In this document: one piece after another, positions 8,298-16,287 of the stretch | How positions within the stretch are numbered: position 1 is the stretch's first letter | Layout of the letters: every line of letters begins with the position of its first letter | Source of the DNA: Planctomycetota bacterium | GTDB taxonomy: Bacteria; Planctomycetota; JAPUJT01 | DNA: 35,038 nucleotides | Direction: 5' to 3' | Assembly (NCBI GenBank): GCA_027296055.1 | Contig: JAPUJT010000139.1 | Coordinates: 1-35,038 of the forward strand | Notes under the pieces: generated by a model | What the model saw: only the letters and a program-made list of their open reading frames with translations | What the model was told of the DNA's origin: nothing | Database searches by the model: none | Translations under genes and position numbers: made by a program

Positions 8298-10924
8298 GGA
8301 TGGGAAAGGGGCGAGCGCGACAATCCATCCGAGCGGCCTTCTTCGTGATCGCCGCGGCCCTGGCCGGTCCCGCCGCTGCCCAGGAGGTGGGCGTCTCGGT
8401 AGCCTCAACGGAGATCTACGCCGACCTGCCCTTCATCCTCTCCGTCACGGCGAAGGGGTTCGAGGAGAAGCCGGAGCCGACGATCGCCGACCTCGAGATC
8501 CCCGGGTGCAAGGTCGTCTTCATCAGCGTCTCGCCGAGCGTCACCAGCTTCATCAGCATCTTCGGTCGCCGCCAGAGCGAGCGGCGGGACGTGAGCTTCG
8601 TCTTCAACTACAGCGTGACGCCATCGAAGCCGGGGAGCTACACGGTCCCTGCGATAGAGGTCTCGCAGGGCCCGAAGAAGGCCACGACTCGACCGAGCAC
8701 CTTCCGCGCCCTCGAGGTCGCCGAGACGGATGAGATGAAGCTGATCCTCACTCTCCCCGACCGCCCCGTCTGGGTCGGCGAGACGTTTCCCCTCACGATC
8801 GACTGGTTCATCCGCCGGGACGTCAGGGAGCAGGCATTCGCCATCCCCCTCTTCGAGATGGAGGACCTCGTCGACGTCTCGCCTCCTCCGGGTGAGCCTA
8901 AGCGGGCGGCGATCGACTTCCCCGCAGGGGCGCGGGTGATCCGCCTCCCGTTCGAGCGCGAGCGCGTCCCTCTGGAAGGGGGGACATTCACGCGGTTCCG
9001 CTTCCGGGCCCTGGTGACGCCGACCCGGTCCGGGACGATCGACCTGCCGCCGGGACAGGTCGTGGCGGAGATCCACGTCGGGACGGGCCGCGACCGCTTC
9101 GGCTTTGCCTCGAAGAAGTATCGCCTCGCGAAGGCAGTGGACCGTCCTCTCCGGCTGGAGGTCCGGGCGTCCCCCGAGGCGGGTCGGCCGGAGAGCTTCT
9201 CGGGCGCCGTCGGCACCGGGTTCGGCATCGATGTCGAGGCGGACCGGACCGTCGTCCGCCTAGGGGATCCGGTGACCCTGGTGGTCACCATCCGCGGAGA
9301 CGGGCGGCTGGACGGACTTGGCCTGCCGCCCCTCGATGTCGACGGGGGTCTCTCGCCCGAACTCTTCTCCTTCCCCGATGAGTCCCCGCCCGGAGAGATG
9401 CTGGATGACGGGGGGAAGAGGTTCGTCGTCTCGGTGAGGGTCCGCTCCGAGCGTGCCGCCGAGATACCGGCCCTTCCCTTCTCCTTCTTCAACCCGATCA
9501 GCGGCGTCTACCAGACGGTGCGGAGCCGTCCGATCGCCCTCGCCGTCAAGAGCTCCGCCCTCGTCGGGGCGAAGGAGGTCGTCTCGGCCGCTACCGAGCC
9601 CGAGACCTCGGCGCCCTCCGTGAAGCCGGCGACAGACGAGACTCGCGAGATCGCGTCCCCCACATCCCTGGTGGGCGCGAACCTCTCGTTGAGCGACTCG
9701 GAGGACACCCTGCGGAAGACTCGCGGGATTCGGGGCGTCCTGCCATTCGCACTCTTCCTCTACGCCGCCCCTCTCCTCCTCCTTGGCTGGCGCACCTGGA
9801 GCCTGCGAACGCGGAAGAGGCGCTCCGCGGCGAGGGAGATCCGCCGGGCCGGCCGACGCTGCCTCGACGCGATCGATGAGGCCTCCCGCGTGCCCGCCCC
9901 AGAGGGAGCGCCGCGGATCGCATCGGCGATGCAGTCACTGCGGAAGCTGCGCAACCTGCCGCAGGAGGAAGGGCAGGGACTACTCCGCGATCTGGAGGTG
10001 GCCGCGTTCGATCCGGCGGCCGCCTCCTCCCCTCTGCCTGACGCCTTGTGCAATCGAGCACGCGAGATGGTACGTGACTGGTCCCGAGGGCCCGCCCCCG
10101 CCGGCGTCCGCACGGCACTCCTGTGGATGCCGATAGTGGGTGCGGCCCTCATGGCGGCACCGGCCTCTGCGGAGGAAGCGCAGTCGACAGCGGAAGCATA
10201 CCTACAGGGGGGCCGGGAGGCGTACCGGGAGGCGATGGTCGAGATGGATAGGGACCGGCGCGTCGCCGGCTTCGCCCGAGCCGCCGATCTCTTCGGGCGG
10301 GTCGCTCGAGAGTACCCGGAGAGTCCCGAGCTCCTCGCCGACTGGGGATGCTCCGCCCTCGGGGCGCAGGATATCGGCGGCGCAGTGCTCGCCTTCCGCC
10401 GCGCCCTTCGGCTCGATCCGGATCACCCCCGCGCCCGGAAGAACCTAGCCTGGGCGCGGGACCGGATGCCCGCCTGGGTCCCCGTCCCCGCCGGTTCGGG
10501 AGCCCTCGACTCCCTGCACCTCCGCGTTCATTCCCTCTCGGTGCCGCAGCGCATCTTCGGGGGGGCGGCCGGCTTTGCCCTCGTCATCCTGCTCGTAATG
10601 CCATGGGGTAGCCACGACAGGCTGCGCCGCCGGCTCGCCATCCTGCCCGCCCTAGTCTGGCTCGGTCTCTCCCTCTCGGTGGTCCTGGATCCCGGTGTCG
10701 CCCGCGACCGTGTCGTCCTGCGCGACGGCGCAACACTTCGCTCCGCCGACAGCGTCGGCGCCCCGCCCGTCCTCGGCCGTCCCCTTCCCGCCGGCGTCGA
10801 GGTCACCGCCATAGAGTCCCGCGACTCCTGGACCCGCATCGAGCTCGCCGACGGCACCGCCGGCTGGCTCTCCGAAAGCGTCCTCGGAGAGGTGGAAGTC
10901 TCCTCCGGCTCGCCCCGCCCCTGA
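8294..10924 (+). CDS. batD: BatD-BatE fusion protein
   Basis: An 876-residue protein. Starts at TTG 8291, GTG 8294 and ATG 8300 are all possible; GTG 8294 overlaps the previous stop (GTGA) like the other junctions of this operon. The N-terminus has a signal sequence ending PAAAQ. Residues about 30-470 are the beta-rich BatD (oxygen-tolerance) domains, with a transmembrane helix at about 480-500. A second signal-like hydrophobic stretch at about 606-626 (ending APASAEEA) starts a BatE-like half: TPR helices at about 629-729, two transmembrane helices near 752-771 and 781-799, and a bacterial SH3 domain at about 802-865 ending GTAGWLSESVLGE. BatD and BatE are usually separate proteins. The internal signal-like stretch marks the likely fusion point. 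Confidence 0.9.
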   Translation: MRMGKGRARQSIRAAFFVIAAALAGPAAAQEVGVSVASTEIYADLPFILSVTAKGFEEKPEPTIADLEIPGCKVVFISVSPSVTSFISIFGRRQSERRDVSFVFNYSVTPSKPGSYTVPAIEVSQGPKKATTRPSTFRALEVAETDEMKLILTLPDRPVWVGETFPLTIDWFIRRDVREQAFAIPLFEMEDLVDVSPPPGEPKRAAIDFPAGARVIRLPFERERVPLEGGTFTRFRFRALVTPTRSGTIDLPPGQVVAEIHVGTGRDRFGFASKKYRLAKAVDRPLRLEVRASPEAGRPESFSGAVGTGFGIDVEADRTVVRLGDPVTLVVTIRGDGRLDGLGLPPLDVDGGLSPELFSFPDESPPGEMLDDGGKRFVVSVRVRSERAAEIPALPFSFFNPISGVYQTVRSRPIALAVKSSALVGAKEVVSAATEPETSAPSVKPATDETREIASPTSLVGANLSLSDSEDTLRKTRGIRGVLPFALFLYAAPLLLLGWRTWSLRTRKRRSAAREIRRAGRRCLDAIDEASRVPAPEGAPRIASAMQSLRKLRNLPQEEGQGLLRDLEVAAFDPAAASSPLPDALCNRAREMVRDWSRGPAPAGVRTALLWMPIVGAALMAAPASAEEAQSTAEAYLQGGREAYREAMVEMDRDRRVAGFARAADLFGRVAREYPESPELLADWGCSALGAQDIGGAVLAFRRALRLDPDHPRARKNLAWARDRMPAWVPVPAGSGALDSLHLRVHSLSVPQRIFGGAAGFALVILLVMPWGSHDRLRRRLAILPALVWLGLSLSVVLDPGVARDRVVLRDGATLRSADSVGAPPVLGRPLPAGVEVTAIESRDSWTRIELADGTAGWLSESVLGEVEVSSGSPRP

Positions 10925-11226
10925 CCGGACCTATCCCGGCCGCCCAGGCGCGTAGAGGACCGACTGTAGGGGTCGATCGAGTCAGGCCCGGGCTTACACA
11001 TATGAATAGGATGTCCGGTGGTCGTGGAAACGGATGAGAAGGATGCACGAAATGGACTCGGGACGCGGGGGAACAGTGCCTCGTAGGGGCTCAGCAGATG
11101 GCTACACCCCGGGTTCCAACAATTTTACTTGGTTACACTTTGGTGACACCAAGGCCAACCGGAAGATCCACGAGCCAGAGCACTCGCCGTAACTTCTTGA
11201 TATGTGAAGGGCAAAAATGGCACGCC
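10925..11226. other. Gap after the Bat operon, no gene recognised
   Basis: No convincing coding sequence, promoter or terminator was seen between the batD-E stop and the remnant at 11227. The stretch marks the change from backbone genes to an accessory region. Confidence 0.4.
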
Positions 11227-11304
11227 CTATTGGACGATTATCGAACTGCGTTGAGAGGCCTCACCTGGGCTGGTGAGCTCAGAGGCCTTCTGCTGGCGGG
11301 TTAG
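11227..11304 (+). pseudogene. Remnant encoding a conserved 25-residue C-terminal tail (copy 1)
   Basis: This frame ends LLDDYRTALR...ELRGLLLAG followed by TAG 11302-11304. The same tail is encoded at 15560-15637, with 17 of 25 residues identical by my count and many differences at third codon positions. Such a pattern suggests descent from a real protein-coding gene rather than simple DNA duplication. Nothing coding-like precedes it, so it appears to be the 3' end of a lost gene. The parent family is not recognised. Confidence 0.4.
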
Positions 11305-11457
11305 CTCAGTCCAGACCAACCCCAGTCCTTTCCCCGTCCTCCTGGCATGCATTCTCCGTTAAGCCCGGGCTTCCTGGCCGCTCGGTGGCGAGATCGAGGC
11401 CGAGGATCTGGGTGCGGACGGTGGTGTAGCAGGGCATGGGAATCCTGCATGCGTAAT

Positions 11458-11643
11458 GGCCGGGGCGCAGCATCTGCTGCACTCCGGCCTCTAGTCATCA
11501 TAACTGGTGGGCGATACGGGACTTGAACCTGTGACCTCCACGATGTCAACGTGATCCAGCGTCCTGTCGTAAGTCTTTTTACCTTATGCAACTATGGAAA
11601 CAGCCACGCTTTCGGTGGAATCCGCCGAGGGTCAGGGAGTGTC
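11458..11643. repeat. 186-bp repeat, copy 1 (hairpin + tRNA-Val 3' half + flank)
   Basis: Aligns without gaps to 13019-13204, offset 1561 bases, with about 21 mismatches by hand count (about 89% identity). In plus-strand order it has a strong hairpin at 11458-11489 (GGCCGG arms), the sequence TCATCATAAC, the complement of a tRNA 3' half, and about 90 further conserved bases. The two copies lie in direct orientation on both sides of the kelch gene. Confidence 0.85.
11505..11554 (-). pseudogene. tRNA-Val(GAC) 3' half, decayed copy
   Basis: On the minus strand, anticodon loop TTGACAT with its stem is followed by variable loop AGGTC, T-stem/loop ACAGG-TTCAAGT-CCCGT, acceptor strand ATCGCCC, discriminator A and encoded CCA. 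The 5' acceptor strand and D-arm are absent upstream. One base pair of the T-stem is broken (A opposite C), so this copy is further decayed than the one at 13066-13115. A tRNA 3' half on its own is the usual trace of a tRNA-targeting integrase. Confidence 0.7.
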
Positions 11644-11853
11644 AAGGAGAGGCAAAGAGAGGCAGGAGAGTGTCTACAAATATGCTACATCCATGCGGGG
11701 CCTTCCGAGAGGGCTCCGCTTCTGGATAGGAATCTCGTACGCTGAGAGCTGTGCTCCGAGGCGACGGTTCCGCAGATGTATGCTCGGATGGGAGACCCCG
11801 GGATACGCCTTGGAGTTCTTTGCCCGGAACGATGCTGCTGATTGGGAATTCAT

Positions 11854-12840
11854 GTGGCTGATTGGAAGAAGGTAGCAGCTCTGCTGCTCGTCATCGCGGG
11901 AGCGACGGCGGGAGCAGTAGCCCTGTACGGGAGGCGAAAGGAGATACCGAGGGTTCGCCCCCTGGACGCCGTCCGCGCGGACGATTTCTCAGCCCACGGG
12001 TCCGCGACGATCGGAAGCAAGATCTACCCCCTGGGTGCCAAGTCTGGGGTCACGCGCGACGGAGGGGTTATGCAGTCCTACGATCCGGCGACCGACTCTT
12101 GGATCGACCTGGAGCCGATCCCGACCCAGCGTTCCTTCGCCGCGCTGGCCGCGCTCGAGGACGGCATCTACGTTATTGGCGGGACGAGCGGGACGAATGA
12201 TTTCCATGGCGCTTTCGAGCGGTACGGTCCCGTAGAGAACCTGTGGACCCGGCTCCCCGACCTGCCGACGCCCCGGAACCGTCTCGCCGCCGCGGCCGTT
12301 GCTGGGAAGATCTACGTCATCGGTGGAATGGTTGCCTATTCCGGGAGGGGCAATACGGACGTGGTCGAGGAATACGACCCGGAATCAGATCGCTGGACGA
12401 CGAAGTCGAGGATGCCGACGGTGCGCCACGGCCACGCCGCCGTCGTCGTCTCCAACCGGATCTACACGATCGGAGGCTACACAACAACGGGAGATGCGCT
12501 CATAGACGAGACGGGGACTCTCGAGGTCTATGATCCCTCAGCGAATCAGTGGAGCCGCGGGGCTCCGATGCCCACAAAGCGGGGATGGTTTGGTGCCGCG
12601 TCAATCGGAGGCCGCATCTACGTGTTCGGAGGGCGCACCGGCGGGATCGCTCCGACCGAGGTCTACGACACCACTTCGGACACCTGGGAGACCAGGGCCC
12701 CCTTGCCAGAATATAGACAGCGCTTCGTCGTTGGCGTGGCCCATGGGAGAATTCACGTCTTCCCGGGTGAGAGAACTACTCGCGAGATCCAGATCAAGAT
12801 CTGGATCTACGACCCACTGGCCGACACCTGGGGGCCTTAG
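11854..12840 (+). CDS. Kelch-repeat beta-propeller protein with N-terminal membrane anchor
   Basis: About 328 residues. An N-terminal hydrophobic helix (residues about 6-24, VAALLLVIAGATAGAVAL) acts as signal or anchor. It is followed by at least five kelch repeats, recognisable by the recurring pattern R-x-x-x-A-A-x-x-x-x-G-x-I-Y-V-I-G-G and closing Y-D-P-x-x-x-x-W (YDPATDSW, YDPESDRW, YDPSANQW, YDTTSDTW, YDPLADTW). Together these should form one beta-propeller outside the cytoplasm, a protein-binding platform of unknown target. The start is uncertain: GTG 11854 gives the best signal sequence, and TTG 11842 is the first codon after an in-frame stop. Neither has a strong ribosome-binding site. 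The gene is bracketed by the two tRNA-bearing repeats and could be cargo of a small integrated unit. Confidence 0.85.
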   Translation: MADWKKVAALLLVIAGATAGAVALYGRRKEIPRVRPLDAVRADDFSAHGSATIGSKIYPLGAKSGVTRDGGVMQSYDPATDSWIDLEPIPTQRSFAALAALEDGIYVIGGTSGTNDFHGAFERYGPVENLWTRLPDLPTPRNRLAAAAVAGKIYVIGGMVAYSGRGNTDVVEEYDPESDRWTTKSRMPTVRHGHAAVVVSNRIYTIGGYTTTGDALIDETGTLEVYDPSANQWSRGAPMPTKRGWFGAASIGGRIYVFGGRTGGIAPTEVYDTTSDTWETRAPLPEYRQRFVVGVAHGRIHVFPGERTTREIQIKIWIYDPLADTWGP

Positions 12841-13018
12841 GAAAAGCAGAGTTCTTCTCTCCGTTTACTGCCTGCCCGCGCTGTTCAGCCCGGCCCCGTT
12901 CCCCGGTTAGGGTTTGGCTCCCTCCGATGGGGGGCGCTTGTGATGTCCCAGCCCTTCGCTTGAATAGACCAGCGGGAAGGTGCTCATGGCTAATGGAGTC
13001 AAGAGTGCCATGCAAGAA

Positions 13019-13204
13019 GGCCGGAGTGCAGCACCTGCTACACCCCGGCCTCTCGTCATCATAACTGGTGGGCGATACAGGACTTGAACCTGTGACCTCC
13101 ACGATGTCAACGCGATCCATCGTCCTGCCGTAAGTCGTTTAGCCTTATGCCACTACGGAAACAGTGTCGCTTTCCGTGGAATCCGCCCAGGTTCAGGGAG
13201 TGTT
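13019..13204. repeat. 186-bp repeat, copy 2 (hairpin + tRNA-Val 3' half + flank)
   Basis: The direct-repeat partner of 11458-11643. Its hairpin is at 13019-13050. Conservation extends on both sides of the tRNA piece, so the repeated unit is larger than a tRNA-derived attachment core alone. The rest of the 12841-13403 gap holds no gene I can recognise. Confidence 0.85.
13066..13115 (-). pseudogene. tRNA-Val(GAC) 3' half, better preserved copy
   Basis: On the minus strand, the anticodon stem (TCGCG/CGTGG with wobble pairs) carries loop TTGACAT with anticodon GAC at 13106-13108. It is followed by AGGTC, a fully paired T-arm (ACAGG/CCTGT), acceptor strand ATCGCCC, A and CCA. The bases where the D-arm and 5' acceptor should be do not form them; a GGACGAT heptamer close by pairs six of seven with the acceptor strand but is placed wrongly. 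It is therefore a half tRNA, probably an integration scar. Confidence 0.75.
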
Positions 13205-13403
13205 AACAAGAGACATCTAGAGGCATCTAGGCGTCCATAAAATTGCTACATGGGAGCGGCACCTTCCGCCTCGAGTCCCATCACCTAGTACTTCACTTCG
13301 GAGAGCCCTTCCTCATTGACCTCATCCGTACTCCTGCCTTAGGATTGGTAGGGTGGGTGGAGTTGTTATCTGCGACCGACGTCGGAAATTCGAAGGGACC
13401 GTG

Positions 13404-15332
13404 ATGACTCGATACCCGATCCTGAATCATGGGGTGCTGCGGGTCGCTGCCGTGGGTCTTTTGCTATCCGGGTGCTCCTGGAAAGGGAGCGATCGCAAGA
13501 ACCCGGTGGGAACCCCTACAGGGGTGAGCGCCACGGCGGGGTGCTCCGAGGCGTTCATCAGCTGGGCTCCGGTCACCGGAGCCACCTCCTACATCCTCTA
13601 CTGGTCCACGACCTCCCAAGTCACGAAGGCAACGGGCACGCAGATCACGGGAGTGACATCTCCTTACACACATGTAGGTCTCTCGAACGGGACCACCTAC
13701 TACTACGTAGTTACCGCCATGATCGCGCAAGTGGAGAGTGCCGAATCGTCGGAGGGAATGGCCGCCCCGATAGCCCTAGGCGCCCCGATAGGAGTATCTG
13801 CGACCGATACGGGATGCCGGACGATCACCATCGACTGGAGTCCGGTTCCGAGCGCGACGACCTACGACATTTACTGGGCCACGAATTCGGGCGTGACCAG
13901 GGCGACCGGCACTCCGATCACCGGCGTGATTCCACCATATGTTCATACGGGACTATCGGTCGGGACGACCCATTACTATGTCGTCATCGCACTGAGCGCG
14001 TTCTGCGAGAGCCCGGAATCGACGGAGGTCTCCGCCGCGGCTACCCCCGTAGTTCAGGGGATCCTGGATACGACGTTTGGCACGGGCGGCGTGGCGGTAC
14101 ACGACGCCGCCGCGGGGGGGGGCGGAGGTGGCGACACAGGTCTGGGCATCGTGCCGGATGCCTCGGGTCGCATCCTCGTGACGGGATACAGCTCCAACGG
14201 CGTCAGATCCGACATGGCCCTCTGGCGGTACACGTCCGGGGGGGCGCTGGATTCGACGTTCGGCACCGGGGGCGTGGCGGTCCACTTCAACGCCGCCGGG
14301 GGCGCGGGGCATGACTCTGGCAATGCCATCGCTGTGGATGCGCTCGGTCGCATCCTCGTGGCCGGAAGCAGCGACAGTGATCCAACCCTCGCGAATGAAT
14401 ACGACATGGCCCTCTGGCGATACACCTCAGATGGGATGCTGGATACGTCCTTCGGCTCGGGCGGCGTGGTGGTCCACGGGAACGCCGCTGGGGGCGGAGG
14501 TAACGACGGCGGCTCTGCCATCGTGCTGGATGCGTCGGGTGGCATTCTCGTGGTCGGAGCCAGCGACGGTGATCCGTCGATTGTTTATGGATTCGACATG
14601 ACCATCTGGCGATACACGTCAGGCGGGACGCTGGATCCCACGTTCGGCACCGGCGGGGTGGCGATCCACGACAGTGCAGCGGGGGGGGGAGGAGATGATT
14701 TCGGGAGCGCCGTGGCGCTGGATGCCGTCGGTCGCATTCTCGTGGGAGGAACGAGCTCGAACGGCATCGATTCCGACATGGCGATCTGGCGATACACCTC
14801 AGATGGGATGCTGGATACGTCCTTCGGCTCGAGCGGCGTGGCGGTTCACGACAGTGCCGCGGGGGGCGGAGGACACGACTACAGCTATGGAATCGCGCTG
14901 GATGCCGTCGGTCGCATTCTCGTGGGGGGAACGAGCTCGAGCGGCAATGACTACGACATGGCGATCTGGCGATACACGTCAGATGGGATGCTAGATGCGT
15001 CGTTCGGCACGGGCGGCGTGGCGGTCCACGACGGCGCCGGGGGGTGGGCCGGAGGAAGGGAGTCCGGCAGGGCCATTGCGTTGGATGCGGCCGGTCGCAT
15101 CCTCGTGACGGGACACGGTTCCGACGACATGGTGATCTGGAGATACACGTCGGGTGGGACGCTGGATACGACGTTCGGCTCGGGCGGCGTCGTGGCCCAC
15201 GACAGCGCCGCTGGAGGCGGCTGGGGCGACCGCGGCCTGGCCATTGCGCTGGATGGTTGCGGTCTCATCCTGGTTGCGGGAGAAAGCTATAACGGCACCG
15301 ACGCCGACATGGTGATCTGGCGGTACGAGTAG
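13404..15332 (+). CDS. Lipoprotein with two fibronectin III domains and seven delta-60 repeats
   Basis: A 642-residue protein. ATG 13404 is chosen because it starts a canonical lipoprotein signal: a hydrophobic stretch ending LLLSGC, the lipobox cysteine near residue 23. Two fibronectin type III domains follow at about residues 35-120 and 127-217 (A-P-I-G-V-S-A-T starts, Y-Y-V-V strands). From about residue 219 come seven tandem repeats of about 55-62 residues, each with D-x-x-F-G-x-x-G-V-x-x-H, D-A-x-G-R-I-L-V-x-G and D-M-x-x-W-R-Y-T-S-G-G. These are delta-60 repeats, which make a propeller-like surface structure. The protein is probably exposed on the outer membrane or released. Near-identical DNA in neighbouring repeats (for example around 14790 and 14970) suggests recent internal duplication. 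Confidence 0.93.
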   Translation: MTRYPILNHGVLRVAAVGLLLSGCSWKGSDRKNPVGTPTGVSATAGCSEAFISWAPVTGATSYILYWSTTSQVTKATGTQITGVTSPYTHVGLSNGTTYYYVVTAMIAQVESAESSEGMAAPIALGAPIGVSATDTGCRTITIDWSPVPSATTYDIYWATNSGVTRATGTPITGVIPPYVHTGLSVGTTHYYVVIALSAFCESPESTEVSAAATPVVQGILDTTFGTGGVAVHDAAAGGGGGGDTGLGIVPDASGRILVTGYSSNGVRSDMALWRYTSGGALDSTFGTGGVAVHFNAAGGAGHDSGNAIAVDALGRILVAGSSDSDPTLANEYDMALWRYTSDGMLDTSFGSGGVVVHGNAAGGGGNDGGSAIVLDASGGILVVGASDGDPSIVYGFDMTIWRYTSGGTLDPTFGTGGVAIHDSAAGGGGDDFGSAVALDAVGRILVGGTSSNGIDSDMAIWRYTSDGMLDTSFGSSGVAVHDSAAGGGGHDYSYGIALDAVGRILVGGTSSSGNDYDMAIWRYTSDGMLDASFGTGGVAVHDGAGGWAGGRESGRAIALDAAGRILVTGHGSDDMVIWRYTSGGTLDTTFGSGGVVAHDSAAGGGWGDRGLAIALDGCGLILVAGESYNGTDADMVIWRYE

Positions 15333-15559
15333 CGGGTTACGATCTTCGCCTGGATTCATCTCCCCTGGCGCGTCTCGACGGTGGCTTACCGTCCCTCTTC
15401 CGTCCCATTGATTCTCTCTGTTACGCTGCCCTCCTCGCCCGCGTCCGTCCCCACTCCCAGATCGCCTCGACCTTCTCCCGCACGGTGACGCAGAGCGGCA
15501 ACGTCTCCTCAATCGCTGGCTTCAGATCCAATACCGAGAGGCTTATCGCAGAGTGGGAC

Positions 15560-15637
15560 CTACTGGACAATTATCGCACTGCGCTCAGGCAGAGTTCCTG
15601 CTCGGAAGAGCTGCGAGGGCTGCTGGCCGCTGGATAG
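15560..15637 (+). pseudogene. Remnant encoding the conserved 25-residue C-terminal tail (copy 2)
   Basis: Ends LLDNYRTALR...EELRGLLAAG with TAG 15635-15637, matching the tail at 11227-11304. The frame stays open upstream to about 15331 (AALLARVRPHSQIAS and so on) but has no ATG, GTG or TTG, as expected of a gene that lost its 5' part. The minus strand of 15421-15557 is also open and ends DLKPAIEETLPLC...RARRAA, so which strand was once coding upstream is not settled. Confidence 0.4.
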
Positions 15638-15771
15638 GGTGTTGGGGCTCCTGCCCGTGGGGATTACCGGGCTCGGTCGCGTGGACGGGTCCATTCCGGT
15701 CGGAGGGCCGCACCCCACCAGCGCTCGGTCTCATGTGGTGATATCCATTGGATTGGAGGCTCCCGAAAGCG

Positions 15772-15801
15772 TTGCTTCGTGTCAGTGAGATCGGATAGCA
15801 T
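15772..15801 (+). promoter_or_regulatory. Possible sigma-70 promoter for the 15841 gene
   Basis: TTGCTT at 15772-15777 and TAGCAT at 15796-15801, 18 bases apart, 39 bases before ATG 15841. Four of six bases match at each box. The surrounding 15638-15840 gap holds no other feature I can support. Confidence 0.35.
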
Positions 15802-15840
15802 AATAGCCGTCATTTATGGCATTACCCGGAGGTAGGAGGC

Positions 15841-16263
15841 ATGGGGGGCGGGTCGCTTGCATTCCAAGTGCAAGGCGCGCTCGACCCCCGAACGGGGGAG
15901 TGTACGCTCACCATTACCGTGGATGGGACCAGGATTGATGAAATCGTCAGATGGTCTCACACGCTTGAAGGCCGGCGCGTGGTGTACCTGTCTGAGACCG
16001 TTTGTGACCCTGACTACGTGGATTTTTCGAAAGGAGGTAGCTGGGTCTATTACAAGCAGTGCGAAAGTCCCAAGAAGTTACCAGATGGCAATTTAGTGTA
16101 TCTGCCTCCGGGCACTATCTTTCGGGTGAATGTTATCCCCAAAGGGGCGATTGCGTTTACGTGGCTGGCTGAGCCAGTTGATTCGACTGGCCAACCAGCC
16201 GGGAGCGGCCGATATACGAGGTTGTATGACAAAGAAAGGGGGGGTCGTTTCGTAGACCGTTAG
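15841..16263 (+). CDS. Hypothetical protein, 140 residues
   Basis: ATG 15841 has a very strong ribosome-binding region, GGAGGTAGGAGGC, directly upstream, so the start is well supported. The protein is soluble and beta-rich in appearance: alternating hydrophobic strands such as LTITVDGTRIDEIVRW, then a cluster of aromatic residues GGSWVYYKQCE, and a region VYLPPGTIFRVNVIP. It has no signal peptide or membrane helix and I do not recognise the family. Base composition is lower in GC than in the Bat operon, and stop-to-start distance to the next gene is short (24 bases to ATG 16288), so the two may be co-transcribed from the promoter at 15772. Confidence 0.65.
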   Translation: MGGGSLAFQVQGALDPRTGECTLTITVDGTRIDEIVRWSHTLEGRRVVYLSETVCDPDYVDFSKGGSWVYYKQCESPKKLPDGNLVYLPPGTIFRVNVIPKGAIAFTWLAEPVDSTGQPAGSGRYTRLYDKERGGRFVDR

Positions 16264-16287
16264 ACCATGATGGAGGGCTCGGAAACC

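Noticed and set aside
11780..11810. Words resembling a 5S rRNA segment (GGATGGGAGACC near 11788)
   Set aside because: Only about two dozen bases resemble eukaryotic-type 5S rRNA; the remaining helices cannot be formed and no rRNA genes are near. Chance similarity.
11594..11875. 93-codon open frame before the kelch gene
   Set aside because: It begins inside the tRNA-bearing repeat, has no recognisable domain, and overlaps the kelch start. It is more likely chance.
15421..15557. Minus-strand open frame ending DLKPAIEETLPLC...RARRAA
   Set aside because: It looks somewhat protein-like, but it has no start or known family and overlaps the plus-strand remnant whose tail is repeated elsewhere. Not called.
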